64,000 nt of DNA from Rattus norvegicus. Lineage: Eukaryota; Chordata; Mammalia; Rodentia; Muridae. Position numbers and translations under genes: made by a program. Where the stretch lies: NCBI RefSeq assembly GCF_036323735.1, contig NC_086029.1, positions 9,719,816 to 9,783,815 of the forward strand. The letters run 5' to 3'. Below the pieces are notes generated by a model. The model was not told the origin of the DNA. It did not search any database and saw only the letters and a program-made list of their open reading frames with translations. Below, piece after piece: positions 24,668 to 37,608 of this stretch; within the stretch, counting starts at the first letter, position 1; each line of letters opens with the position of its first letter.

Positions 24668-24760
24668 GAATTCGGTTAGTTCCCAATAGGCCGCAGTTGT
24701 AATAAGTGGAAAGTTCGGGATATAGAAAAATTTTCACGAATGGAATCAAAATTTCTAGGC
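24668..24760 (+). repeat. Subunit S4 (93 bp) of the monomer
   Basis: Opens GAATTCGGTTAGTTCCC and ends TTTCTAGGC. It holds GTTCGGGATATAG and the A/T tract GAAAAATTTTC, which in several classes has lost one A to give the perfect 10 bp palindrome GAAAATTTTC. Diagnostic variants are GCAGTAGTAAT, GCAGTTGTAAT or GCAATAGTAAT, GGACTG, GGAAAG or GGACAG, and AATCAAAATT, AATCATAATT or AATAAAAATT. Confidence 0.85.
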
Positions 24761-27700
24761 GAATTCATTGAGTTCCCAATGGGACATGCTTGTATGAGTT
24801 TGCTTTTCAATATCGAGCAACATTTTAAGGAACGGAATCCAAGTATCATGGTGAATTGAGTAGGTTCCCAATAGGATTCCCGTGTAATAAGCTTGTTATT
24901 CAAGATAGAGCAACGTTTTAACGAACTGAAACACTGTTTCTTTGTGAATTCAGTTAGTTCCTAGTAGCCTGCTCTTGTAATATGTGTACTTTTAAAGATT
25001 TATAAAAATTTGGTGAGCCGAATCTGAGTAACATGGTGAATTCGGTTAGTTCCCAATAGGCCGCAGTAGTAATAAGTGGACTGTTCGGGAAATAGAAAAA
25101 TTTTCACGAATGGAATCAAAATTTCTAGGCGAATTCACTGAGTTCCCAATGGGACATGCTTGTATGAGTTTGCTTTTCAATATCGAGCAACATTTTAAGG
25201 AACGGAATCCAAGTATCATGGTGAATTGAGTAGGTTCCCAGTAGGATTCGCATGTAATAAGCTTGTTATTCAAGATAGAGCAACGGTTTAACGAACTGAA
25301 ACACTGTTTCTTTGTGAATTCAGTTAGTTCCTAGTAGCCTGCTCTTGTAATATGTGTACTTTTAAAGATTTATAAAAATTTGGTGAGCCGAATCTGAGTA
25401 ACATGGTGAATTCGGTTAGTTCCCAATAGGCCGCAGTAGTAATAAGTGGACTGTTCGGGATATAGAAAAATTTTCACGAATGGAATCAAAATTTCTAGGC
25501 TAATTCATTGAGTTCCCAATGGGACATGCTTGTATGAGTTTGCTTTTCAATATCGAGCAACATTTTAAGGAACGGAATCCAAGTATCATGGTGAATTGAG
25601 TAGGTTCCAAATAGGATTCCCGAGTAATAAGCTTGTTATTCACGATAGAGCAACGTTTTAACGAACTGAAACACGGTTTCTTTGAGAATTCAGTTAGTTC
25701 CTAGTAGCCTGCTCTTGTAATATGTGTACTTTTAAAGATTTATAAAAATTTGGTGAGCCGAATCTGAGTAACATGGTGAATTCGGTTAGTTCCCAATAGG
25801 CCGCAGTAGTAATAAGTGGACTCTTCGGGATATAGAAAAATTTTCACGAATGGAATCAAAATTTCTAGGCGAATTCAGTGAGTTCCCAATGTGACATGCT
25901 TGTATGAGTTTGCTTTTTAATATCGAGCAACATTTTAATGAACGGAATCAAAGTATCATGGTGAATTGAGTAGGTTCCCAATAGGATTCGCATGTAATAA
26001 GCTTGTTATTCAAGATAGAGCACCGTTTTAACGAACTGAAACACTGTTTCTTTGTGAATTCAGTTAGTTCCTAGTAGCCTGCTCTTGTAATATGTGTACT
26101 TTTAAAGATTTATAAAAATTTGGTGAGCCGAATCTGAGTAACATGGTGAATTCGTTTAGTTCCCAATAGGCCGCAGTTGTAATAAGTGGACTGTTCGGGA
26201 TATAGAAAAATTTTCACGAATGGAATCAAAATTTCTAGGCGAATTCAGTGAGTTCCCAATGTGACATGCTTGTATGAGTTTGCTTTTTAATATCGAGCAA
26301 CATTTTAAGGAACGGAATCCAAGTATCATGGTGAATTGAGTAGGTTCCCAATAGGATTCGCATGTAATAAGCTTGTTATTCAAGATAGAGCACCGTTTTA
26401 ACGAACTGAAACACTGTTTCTTTGTGAATTCAGTTAGTTCCTAGTAGCCTGCTCTTGTAATATGTGTACTTTTAAAGATTTATAAAAATTTGGTGAGCCG
26501 AATCTGAGTAACATGGTGAATTCGTTTAGTTCCCAATAGGCCGCAGTAGTAATAAGTGGACTGTTCGGGAAATAGAAAAATTTTCACGAATGGAATCAAA
26601 ATTTCTAGGCGAATTCACTGAGTTCCCAATGGGACATGCTTGTATGAGTTTGCTTTTCATTATCGAGCAACATTTTAAGGAACGGAATCCAAGTATCATG
26701 GTGAATTGAGTAGGTTCCCAATAGGATTCGCATGTAATAAGCTTGTTATTCAAGATAGAGCAACGTTTCAACGAACTGAAACACTGTTTCTTTGTGAATT
26801 CAGTTAGTTCCTAGTAGCCTGCTCTTGTAATATGTGTACTTTTAAAGATTTATAAAAATTTGGTGAGCCGAATCTGAGTAACATGGTGAATTCGGTTAGT
26901 TCCCAATAGGCCGCAGTTGTAATAAGTGGAAAGTTCGGGATATAGAAAAATTTTCACGAATGGAATCAAAATTTCTAGGCGAATTCATTGAGTTCCCAAT
27001 GGGACATGCTTGTATGAGTTTGCTTTTCAATATCGAGCAACATTTTAAGGAACGGAATCCAAGTATCATGGTGAATTGAGTAGGTTCCCAATAGGATTCC
27101 CGTGTAATAAGCTTGTTATTCAAGATAGAGCAACGTTTTAACGAACTGAAACACTGTTTCTTTGTGAATTCAGTTAGTTCCTAGTAGCCTGCTCTTGTAA
27201 TATGTGTACTTTTAAAGATTTATAAAAATTTGGTGAGCCGAATCTGAGTAACATGGTGAATTCGGTTAGTTCCCAATAGGCCGCAGTAGTAATAAGTGGA
27301 CTGTTCGGGAAATAGAAAAATTTTCACGAATTGAATCAAAATTTCTAGGCGAATTCACTGAGTTCCCAATGGGACATGCTTGTATGAGTTTGCTTTTCAA
27401 TATCGAGCAACATTTTAAGGAACGGAATCCAAGTATCATGGTGAATTGAGTAGGTTCCCAGTAGGATTCGCATGTAATAAGCTTGTTATTCAAGATAGAG
27501 CAACGGTTTAACGAACTGAAACACTGTTTCTTTGTGAATTCAGTTAGTTCCTAGTAGCCTGCTCTTGTAATATGTGTACTTTTAAAGATTTATAAAAATT
27601 TGGTGAGCCGAATCTGAGTAACATGGTGAATTCGGTTAGTTCCCAATAGGCCGCAGTAGTAATAAGTGGACTGTTCGGGATATAGAAAAATTTTCACGAA

Positions 27701-28458
27701 TGGAATCAAAATTTCTAGGCGAATTCAGTGAGTTCCCAATGGGACATGCTTGTATGAGTTTGCTTTTCATTATCGAGCAACATTTTAAGGAACGGAATCC
27801 AAGTATCATGGTGAATTGAGTAGGTTCCCAATAGGATTCACATGTAATAAGCTTGTTATTCAAGATAGAGCAAAGTTTTAATGAACTGAAACACTGTTTC
27901 TTTGTGAATTCAGTGAGTTCCTAGTAGCCTGCTCTTGTAATATGTGTACTTTTAAAGATATATAAAAATTTGGTGAGCCGAATCTGAGTAACATGGTGAA
28001 TTCGTTTAGTTCCTAATAGGCCGCAGTAGTAATAAGAGGACTGTTCAGGATATAGAAAATTTTCACGAATGGAATCAAAATTTCTAGGCGAATTCAGTGA
28101 GTTCCCAATGGGACATGCTTGTATGAGTTTGCTTTTCAATATCAAGCAACATTTTAAGGAACGGAATCCCAGTATCATGGTGAATTGAGTAGGTTCCCAA
28201 TAGGATTCGCATGTAAAAGCTTGTTATTCAAGATAGAGCAACGTTTTAACGAACTGAAACACTGTTTCTTTGTGAATTCAGTTAGTTCCTAGTAGCCTGG
28301 TCTTGTAATATGTGTACTTTTAAAGATTTATAAAAATTTTGTGAGCCGAATCTGAATAACATGGTGAATTCGGTTAGTTCCCAATAGGCCGCAGTAGTAA
28401 TAAGTGGAATGTTCGGGATATAGAAAAATTTTCACGAATGGAATCAAAATTTCTAGGT

Positions 28459-31400
28459 GATTTCAGTGAGTTCCCAATGGGACATGCTTGTATGAGTTTG
28501 CTTTTCAATATCGAGCAACATTTTAAGGAACGGAATCCAAGTATCATGGTGAATTGAGTAGGTTCCCAATAGGATTCGCGTGTAATAAGCTTGTTATTCA
28601 AGATAGAGCAACGTTTTAACGAACTGAACCACTGTTTCTTTTTGAATTCAGTTAGTTCCTAGTAGCCTGCTCTTGTAATATGTGTACTTTTAAAGATTTA
28701 TAAAAATTTGGTGAGCCGAATCTGAGTAACATGGTGAATTCGGTTAGTTCCCAATAGGCCGCAGTAGTAATAAGTGGACTGTTCGGGAAATAGAAAAATT
28801 TTCACGAATGGAATCAAAATTTCTAGGCGAATTCACTGAGTTCCCAATGGGACATGCTTGTATGAGTTTGCTTTTCATTATCGAGCAACATTTTAAGGAA
28901 CGGAATCCAAGTATCATGGTGAATTGAGTAGGTTCCCAATAGGATTCGCATGTAATAAGGTTGTTATTCAAGATAGAGCAACGTTTCAACGAACTGAAAC
29001 ACTGTTTCTTTGTGAATTCAGTTAGTTCCTAGTAGCCTGCTCTTGTAATATGTGTACTTTTAAAGATTTATAAAAATTTGGTGAGCCGAATCTGAGTAAC
29101 ATGGTGAATTCGGTTAGTTCCCAATAGGCCGCAGTTGTAATAAGTGGAAAGTTCGGGATATAGAAAAATTTTCACGAATGGAATCAAAATTTCTAGGCGA
29201 ATTCATTGAGTTCCCAATGGGACATGCTTGTATGAGTTTGCTTTTCAATATCGAGCAACATTTTAAGGAACGGAATCCAAGTATCATGGTGAATTGAGTA
29301 GGTTCCCAATAGGATTCCCGTGTAATAAGCTTGTTATTCAAGATAGAGCAACGTTTTAACGAACTGAAACACTGTTTCTTTGTGAATTCAGTTAGTTCCT
29401 AGTAGCCTGCTCTTGTAATATGTGTACTTTTAAAGATTTATAAAAATTTGGTGAGCCGAATCTGAGTAACATGGTGAATTCGGTTAGTTCCCAATAGGCC
29501 GCAGTAGTAATAAGTGGACTGTTCGGGAAATAGAAAAATTTTCACGAATGGAATCAAAATTTCTAGGCGAATTCACTGAGTTCCCAATGGGACATGCTTG
29601 TATGAGTTTGCTTTTCAATATCGAGCAACATTTTAAGGAACGGAATCCAAGTATCATGGTGAATTGAGTAGGTTCCCAGTAGGATTCGCATGTAATAAGC
29701 TTGTTATTCAAGATAGAGCAACGGTTTAACGAACTGAAACACTGTTTCTTTGTGAATTCAGTTAGTTCCTAGTAGCCTGCTCTTGTAATATGTGTACTTT
29801 TAAAGATTTATAAAAATTTGGTGAGCCGAATCTGAGTAACATGGTGAATTCGGTTAGTTCCCAATAGGCCGCAGTAGTAATAAGTGGACTGTTCGGGATA
29901 TAGAAAAATTTTCACGAATGGAATCAAAATTTCTAGGCTAATTCATTGAGTTCCCAATGGGACATGCTTGTATGAGTTTGCTTTTCAATATCGAGCAACA
30001 TTTTAAGGAACGGAATCCAAGTATCATGGTGAATTGAGTAGGTTCCAAATAGGATTCCCGAGTAATAAGCTTGTTATTCACGATAGAGCAACGTTTTAAC
30101 GAACTGAAACACGGTTTCTTTGAGAATTCAGTTAGTTCCTAGTAGCCTGCTCTTGTAATATGTGTACTTTTAAAGATTTATAAAAATTTGGTGAGCCGAA
30201 TCTGAGTAACATGGTGAATTCGGTTAGTTCCCAATAGGCCGCAGTAGTAATAAGTGGACTCTTCGGGATATAGAAAAATTTTCACGAATGGAATCAAAAT
30301 TTCTAGGCGAATTCAGTGAGTTCCCAATGTGACATGCTTGTATGAGTTTGCTTTTTAATATCGAGCAACATTTTAATGAACGGAATCAAAGTATCATGGT
30401 GAATTGAGTAGGTTCCCAATAGGATTCGCATGTAATAAGCTTGTTATTCAAGATAGAGCACCGTTTTAACGAACTGAAACACTGTTTCTTTGTGAATTCA
30501 GTTAGTTCCTAGTAGCCTGCTCTTGTAATATGTGTACTTTTAAAGATTTATAAAAATTTGGTGAGCCGAATCTGAGTAACATGGTGAATTCGTTTAGTTC
30601 CCAATAGGCCGCAGTTGTAATAAGTGGACTGTTCGGGATATAGAAAAATTTTCACGAATGGAATCAAAATTTCTAGGCGAATTCAGTGAGTTCCCAATGT
30701 GACATGCTTGTATGAGTTTGCTTTTTAATATCGAGCAACATTTTAAGGAACGGAATCCAAGTATCATGGTGAATTGAGTAGGTTCCCAATAGGATTCGCA
30801 TGTAATAAGCTTGTTATTCAAGATAGAGCACCGTTTTAACGAACTGAAACACTGTTTCTTTGTGAATTCAGTTAGTTCCTAGTAGCCTGCTCTTGTAATA
30901 TGTGTACTTTTAAAGATTTATAAAAATTTGGTGAGCCGAATCTGAGTAACATGGTGAATTCGTTTAGTTCCCAATAGGCCGCAGTAGTAATAAGTGGACT
31001 GTTCGGGAAATAGAAAAATTTTCACGAATGGAATCAAAATTTCTAGGCGAATTCACTGAGTTCCCAATGGGACATGCTTGTATGAGTTTGCTTTTCATTA
31101 TCGAGCAACATTTTAAGGAACGGAATCCAAGTATCATGATGAATTGAGTAGGTTCCCAATAGGATTCGCATGTAATAAGCTTGTTATTCAAGATAGAGCA
31201 ACGTTTCAACGAACTGAAACACTGTTTCTTTGTGAATTCAGTTAGTTCCTAGTAGCCTGCTCTTGTAATATGTGTACTTTTAAAGATTTATAAAAATTTG
31301 GTGAGCCGAATCTGAGTAACATGGTGAATTCGGTTAGTTCCCAATAGGCCGCAGTTGTAATAAGTGGAAAGTTCGGGATATAGAAAAATTTTCACGAATG

Positions 31401-32896
31401 GAATCAAAATTTCTAGGCGAATTCATTGAGTTCCCAATGGGACATGCTTGTATGAGTTTGCTTTTCAATATCGAGCAACATTTTAAGGAACGGAATCCAA
31501 GTATCATGGTGAATTGAGTAGGTTCCCAATAGGATTCCCGTGTAATAAGCTTGTTATTCAAGATAGAGCAACGTTTTAACGAACTGAAACACTGTTTCTT
31601 TGTGAATTCAGTTAGTTCCTAGTAGCCTGCTCTTGTAATATGTGTACTTTTAAAGATTTATAAAAATTTGGTGAGCCGAATCTGAGTAACATGGTGAATT
31701 CGGTTAGTTCCCAATAGGCCGCAGTAGTAATAAGTGGACTGTTCGGGAAATAGAAAAATTTTCACGAATTGAATCAAAATTTCTAGGCGAATTCACTGAG
31801 TTCCCAATGGGACATGCTTGTATGAGTTTGCTTTTCAATATCGAGCAACATTTTAAGGAACGGAATCCAAGTATCATGGTGAATTGAGTAGGTTCCCAGT
31901 AGGATTCGCATGTAATAAGCTTGTTATTCAAGATAGAGCAACGGTTTAACGAACTGAAACACTGTTTCTTTGTGAATTCAGTTAGTTCCTAGTAGCCTGC
32001 TCTTGTAATATGTGTACTTTTAAAGATTTATAAAAATTTGGTGAGCCGAATCTGAGTAACATGGTGAATTCGGTTAGTTCCCAATAGGCCGCAGTAGTAA
32101 TAAGTGGACTGTTCGGGATATAGAAAAATTTTCACGAATGGAATCAAAATTTCTAGGCGAATTCAGTGAGTTCCCAATGGGACATGCTTGTATGAGTTTG
32201 CTTTTCATTATCGAGCAACATTTTAAGGAACGGAATCCAAGTATCATGGTGAATTGAGTAGGTTCCCAATAGGATTCACATGTAATAAGCTTGTTATTCA
32301 AGATAGAGCAAAGTTTTAATGAACTGAAACACTGTTTCTTTGTGAATTCAGTGAGTTCCTAGTAGCCTGCTCTTGTAATATGTGTACTTTTAAAGATATA
32401 TAAAAATTTGGTGAGCCGAATCTGAGTAACATGGTGAATTCGTTTAGTTCCTAATAGGCCGCAGTAGTAATAAGAGGACTGTTCAGGATATAGAAAATTT
32501 TCACGAATGGAATCAAAATTTCTAGGCGAATTCAGTGAGTTCCCAATGGGACATGCTTGTATGAGTTTGCTTTTCAATATCAAGCAACATTTTAAGGAAC
32601 GGAATCCCAGTATCATGGTGAATTGAGTAGGTTCCCAATAGGATTCGCATGTAAAAGCTTGTTATTCAAGATAGAGCAACGTTTTAACGAACTGAAACAC
32701 TGTTTCTTTGTGAATTCAGTTAGTTCCTAGTAGCCTGGTCTTGTAATATGTGTACTTTTAAAGATTTATAAAAATTTTGTGAGCCGAATCTGAATAACAT
32801 GGTGAATTCGGTTAGTTCCCAATAGGCCGCAGTAGTAATAAGTGGAATGTTCGGGATATAGAAAAATTTTCACGAATGGAATCAAAATTTCTAGGT
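28459..32896 (+). repeat. Block 4, full 12-mer HOR copy 2 (4438 bp)
   Basis: Same length and order as copy 1. The only difference I noticed over 4.4 kb is ATCATGATG at about 31139 where copy 1 has ATCATGGTG. This is the highest identity between long units in the window and implies the most recent duplication, or strong conversion. Confidence 0.9.
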
Positions 32897-35400
32897 GATT
32901 TCAGTGAGTTCCCAATGGGACATGCTTGTATGAGTTTGCTTTTCAATATCGAGCAACATTTTAAGGAACGGAATCCAAGTATCATGGTGAATTGAGTAGG
33001 TTCCCAATAGGATTCGCGTGTAATAAGCTTGTTATTCAAGATAGAGCAACGTTTTAACGAACTGAACCACTGTTTCTTTTTGAATTCAGTTAGTTCCTAG
33101 TAGCCTGCTCTTGTAATATGTGTACTTTTAAAGATTTATAAAAATTTGGTGAGCCGAATCTGAGTAACATGGTGAATTCGGTTAGTTCCCAATAGGCCGC
33201 AGTAGTAATAAGTGGACTGTTCGGGAAATAGAAAAATTTTCACGAATGGAATCAAAATTTCTAGGCGAATTCACTGAGTTCCCAATGGGACATGCTTGTA
33301 TGAGTTTGCTTTTCATTATCGAGCAACATTTTAAGGAACGGAATCCAAGTATCATGGTGAATTGAGTAGGTTCCCAATAGGATTCGCATGTAATAAGGTT
33401 GTTATTCAAGATAGAGCAACGTTTCAACGAACTGAAACACTGTTTCTTTGTGAATTCAGTTAGTTCCTAGTAGCCTGCTCTTGTAATATGTGTACTTTTA
33501 AAGATTTATAAAAATTTGGTGAGCCGAATCTGAGTAACATGGTGAATTCGGTTAGTTCCCAATAGGCCGCAGTTGTAATAAGTGGAAAGTTCGGGATATA
33601 GAAAAATTTTCACGAATGGAATCAAAATTTCTAGGCGAATTCATTGAGTTCCCAATGGGACATGCTTGTATGAGTTTGCTTTTCAATATCGAGCAACATT
33701 TTAAGGAACGGAATCCAAGTATCATGGTGAATTGAGTAGGTTCCCAATAGGATTCCCGTGTAATAAGCTTGTTATTCAAGATAGAGCAACGTTTTAACGA
33801 ACTGAAACACTGTTTCTTTGTGAATTCAGTTAGTTCCTAGTAGCCTGCTCTTGTAATATGTGTACTTTTAAAGATTTATAAAAATTTGGTGAGCCGAATC
33901 TGAGTAACATGGTGAATTCGGTTAGTTCCCAATAGGCCGCAGTAGTAATAAGTGGACTGTTCGGGAAATAGAAAAATTTTCACGAATGGAATCAAAATTT
34001 CTAGGCGAATTCACTGAGTTCCCAATGGGACATGCTTGTATGAGTTTGCTTTTCAATATCGAGCAACATTTTAAGGAACGGAATCCAAGTATCATGGTGA
34101 ATTGAGTAGGTTCCCAGTAGGATTCGCATGTAATAAGCTTGTTATTCAAGATAGAGCAACGGTTTAACGAACTGAAACACTGTTTCTTTGTGAATTCAGT
34201 TAGTTCCTAGTAGCCTGCTCTTGTAATATGTGTACTTTTAAAGATTTATAAAAATTTGGTGAGCCGAATCTGAGTAACATGGTGAATTCGGTTAGTTCCC
34301 AATAGGCCGCAGTAGTAATAAGTGGACTGTTCGGGATATAGAAAAATTTTCACGAATGGAATCAAAATTTCTAGGCTAATTCATTGAGTTCCCAATGGGA
34401 CATGCTTGTATGAGTTTGCTTTTCAATATCGAGCAACATTTTAAGGAACGGAATCCAAGTATCATGGTGAATTGAGTAGGTTCCAAATAGGATTCCCGAG
34501 TAATAAGCTTGTAATTCACGATAGAGCAACGTTTTAACGAACTGAAACACGGTTTCTTTGAGAATTCAGTTAGTTCCTAGTAGCCTGCTCTTGTAATATG
34601 TGTACTTTTAAAGATTTATAAAAATTTGGTGAGCCGAATCTGAGTAACATGGTGAATTCGGTTAGTTCCCAATAGGCCGCAGTAGTAATAAGTGGACTCT
34701 TCGGGATATAGAAAAATTTTCACGAATGGAATCAAAATTTCTAGGCGAATTCAGTGAGTTCCCAATGTGACATGCTTGTATGAGTTTGCTTTTTAATATC
34801 GAGCAACATTTTAATGAACGGAATCAAAGTATCATGGTGAATTGAGTAGGTTCCCAATAGGATTCGCATGTAATAAGCTTGTTATTCAAGATAGAGCACC
34901 GTTTTAACGAACTGAAACACTGTTTCTTTGTGAATTCATTTAGTTCCTAGTAGCCTGCTCTTGTAATATGTGTACTTTTAAAGATTTATAAAAATTTGGT
35001 GAGCCGAATCTGAGTAACATGGTGAATTCGTTTAGTTCCCAATAGGCCGCAGTTGTAATAAGTGGACTGTTCGGGATATAGAAAAATTTTCACGAATGGA
35101 ATCAAAATTTCTAGGCGAATTCAGTGAGTTCCCAATGTGACATGCTTGTATGAGTTTGCTTTTTAATATCGAGCAACATTTTAAGGAACGGAATCCAAGT
35201 ATCATGGTGAATTGAGTAGGTTCCCAATAGGATTCGCATGTAATAAGCTTGTTATTCAAGATAGAGCACCGTTTTAACGATCTGAAACACTGTTTCTTTG
35301 TGAATTCAGTTAGTTCCTAGTAGCCTGCTCTTGTAATATGTGTACTTTTAAAGATTTATAAAAATTTGGTGAGCCGAATCTGAGTAACATGGTGAATTCG
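32897..35400 (+). repeat. Block 4, truncated third copy (about 7 monomers)
   Basis: Contains a-b-c-d-e-f-g and then leaves the 12-mer order. It differs from the other copies at TTGTAATTCACG (about 34511), CATTTAGTTCC (about 34938) and GATCTGAAAC (about 35279). After g, a monomer with GCAGTTGTAAT and the 2 bp loss CAAGAAGAGC (35628) takes the place of the expected second b. Confidence 0.85.
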
Positions 35401-36869
35401 TTTAGTTCCCAATAGGCCGCAGTTGTAATAAGTGGACTGTTCGGGATATAGAAAAATTTTCACGAATGGAATCAAAATTTCTAGGCGAATTCAGTGAGTT
35501 CCCAATGGGACATGCTTGTATGAGTTTGCTTTTCAATATTGAGCAACATTTTAAGGAACGGAATCCCAGTATCATGGTGAATTGTGTAGGTTCCCAATAG
35601 GATTCGCATGTAATAAGCTTGTTATTCAAGAAGAGCAACATTTTAACGAACTGAAACACTGTTTCTTTGTGAATTCAGTTAGTTCCTAGTAGCCTTCTCT
35701 TGTAATATGTGTACTTTTAAAGATTTATAAAAATTTGGTGAGCCGAATCTGAGTAACATGGTGAATTCGGTTAGTTCCCAATAGGCCGCAGTAGTAATAA
35801 GTGGACTGTTCGGGATATAAAAATTTTCACGAATGGAATCAAAATTTCTAGGCGAATTCAGTGAGTTCCCAATGGGACATGCTTGTATGAGTTTGCTTTT
35901 CATTATCGAGCAACATTTTAAGGAACGGAATCAAGTATCATGGTGAATTGAGTAGGTTCCCAATAGGATTCGCATGTAATAAGCTTGTTATTCAAGATAG
36001 AGCACCGTTTTAACGAACTGAAACACTGTTTCTTTGTGAATTCAGTTAGTTCCTAGTAGCCTGCTCTTGTAATATGTGTACTTTTAAAGATTTATAAAAA
36101 TTTGGTGAGCCGAATCTGAGTAACATGGTGAATTCGGTTAGTTCTAAATAGGCCGCAGTTGTAATAAGTGGACTGTTCGGGATATAGAAAAATTTTCACG
36201 AATGGAATCAAAATTTCTAGGCGAATTCACTGAGTTCCCAATGGGACATGCTTGTATGAATTTGCTTTTCAATATCGAGCAACATTTTAAGGAACGGAAT
36301 CCAAGTATCATGGTGAATTGAGTAGGTTCATAATAGGATTCGCGTGTAATAAGCTTGTTATTCAAGATAGAGCAACGTTTTAACGAACTGAAACACGGTT
36401 TCTTTGAGAATTCAGTTAGTTCCTAGTAGCCTGGTCTTGTAATATGTGTACTTTTAAAGATTTATAAAAATTTGGTGAGCCGAATCTGAGTAACATGGTG
36501 AATTCGGTTAGTTCCCAATAGGCCGCAGTAGTAATAAGTGGACTGTTCGGGATATAGAAAAATTTTCACGAATGGAATAAAAATTTCTAGGCGAATTCAG
36601 TGAGTTCCCAATGGGACATGCTTGTTTGAGTTTGCTTTTCAATATCGAGCAACATTTTAAGGAACGGAATCCAAGTATCATGGTGAATTGAGTAGGTTCC
36701 CGATAGGATTCACATGTAATAAGCTTGTTATTCAAGATAGAGCAACGTTTTAACGAACTGAAACACTGTTTCTTTGTGAATTCAGTTAGTTCCTAGTAGC
36801 CTGCTCTTGTAATATGTGTACTTTTAAAGATTTATAAAAATTTGGTGAGCCGAATCTGAGTAACATGGT

Positions 36870-37608
36870 GAATTCGGTTAGTTCCCAATAGGCGGCATAG
36901 TAATAAGTGGACTGTTCGGGATATAGAAAAATTTTCACGAATGGAATCAAAATTTCTAGGCGAATTCAGTGAGTTCCCATTGGGACATGCTTGTATGAGT
37001 TTGCTTTTCAATATCGAGCAATATTTTAAGTAACGGAATCTAAGTACCATGGTGAATTGAGTAGTTTCCCAATAGGACTCGCATGTAATAAGCTTGTTAT
37101 TCAAGATAGAGCAACGTTTTAACGAACTGAAACACTGTTTCTTTGTGAATTCAGTTAGTTCCTAGTAGCCTGCTCTTGTAATATGTGTACTTTTAAAGAT
37201 TTATAAAAATTTGGTGTGCCGAATCTGAGTAACATGGTGAATTCGGTTAGTTCCCAATAGGCCGCAGTAGTAATAAGTGGACTGTTCGGGATATAGAAAA
37301 ATTTTCACGAATGGAATCATAATTTCTAGGCGAATTCAGTGAGTTCCCAATGGGACATGCTTGTATGAGTTTGCTTTTCAATATCGAGCAACATTTTAAG
37401 GAACGGAATCCAAGTATCATGGTGAATTGAGTAGGTTCCCAATAGGATTCGCATGTAATAAGCTTGTTATTCAAGATAGAGCACCGTTTTAACGAAGTGA
37501 AACACTGTTTCTTTGTGAATTCCGTTAGTTCCTAGTAGCCTGCTCTTGTAATATGTGTACTTTTAAAGATTTATAAAAATTTGGTGAGCCGAATCTGAGT
37601 AACATGGT
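36870..37608 (+). repeat. Isolated t-u dimer within block 5 (S4-phased)
   Basis: The first monomer has GGCGGCATAGTAAT, CCCATTGGGAC, AAGTAACGG, the NcoI site CCATGG at 37047, and GGACTCGC. These are the marks of class t of block 7, 13 kb or more to the right. The second has GGTGTGCC before it and AATCATAATTTC, marks of class u. They are in the same order as the t-u pairs of block 7. Confidence 0.8.

Larger units (their letters stand above)
24391..24760 (+). repeat. Representative full 370 bp monomer
   Basis: Chosen as a full-length, indel-free example of the unit (monomer class b of block 4). It begins at the GAATTC that follows TTTCTAGGC and ends at the next TTTCTAGGC. It divides into four diverged subunits of 92, 93, 92 and 93 bp. 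An EcoRI site opens S1, S3 and S4; in S2 it is usually GAATTG. Most monomers also carry one HindIII site, AAGCTT, in the middle of S2. This copy has AAGGTT there and lacks that site. The choice of first base is arbitrary, because a tandem array has no intrinsic start. Confidence 0.9.
24021..28458 (+). repeat. Block 4, full 12-mer HOR copy 1 (4438 bp)
   Basis: Twelve monomers a-b-c-d-e-f-g-b-c-d-h-i, bounded by the private CTAGGTGATTTCAG of class a at 24016 and 28454. First and second b, and first and second d, are distinguishable by single bases, so the two halves are not freely exchanging. Confidence 0.9.
21803..35400 (+). repeat. Block 4: 12-monomer HOR domain, 4438 bp period
   Basis: The full unit is a-b-c-d-e-f-g-b-c-d-h-i, which contains b-c-d twice. 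Markers: a has CTAGGTGATTTCAG and GAACCACTG; b has GGGAAATAG and CAACGTTTCAACG; c has GGAAAGTTCGGG; d has CCCAGTAGG and CAACGGTTTAACG; e has CTAGGCTAATTCATTGAG and CCCGAGTAA; f has GGACTCTTCGGG; g has GTGACATGC with GCAGTTG; h has ATTCACATG and GCAAAG; i has TTCCTAATAGG and AAGATATATAAAAA. The b marker recurs about every 2219 bp through the block, so the 12-mer is two 6-mer halves that share b-c-d and differ in the other three. The right border is near 35400. Confidence 0.9.

Noticed and set aside
24021..32896. Assembly artefact as the explanation of the near-identical 12-mers
   Set aside because: Not excluded, but not adopted: the copies differ by at least one base, and neighbouring HORs show similar recent duplication. 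Read depth would be needed to decide.
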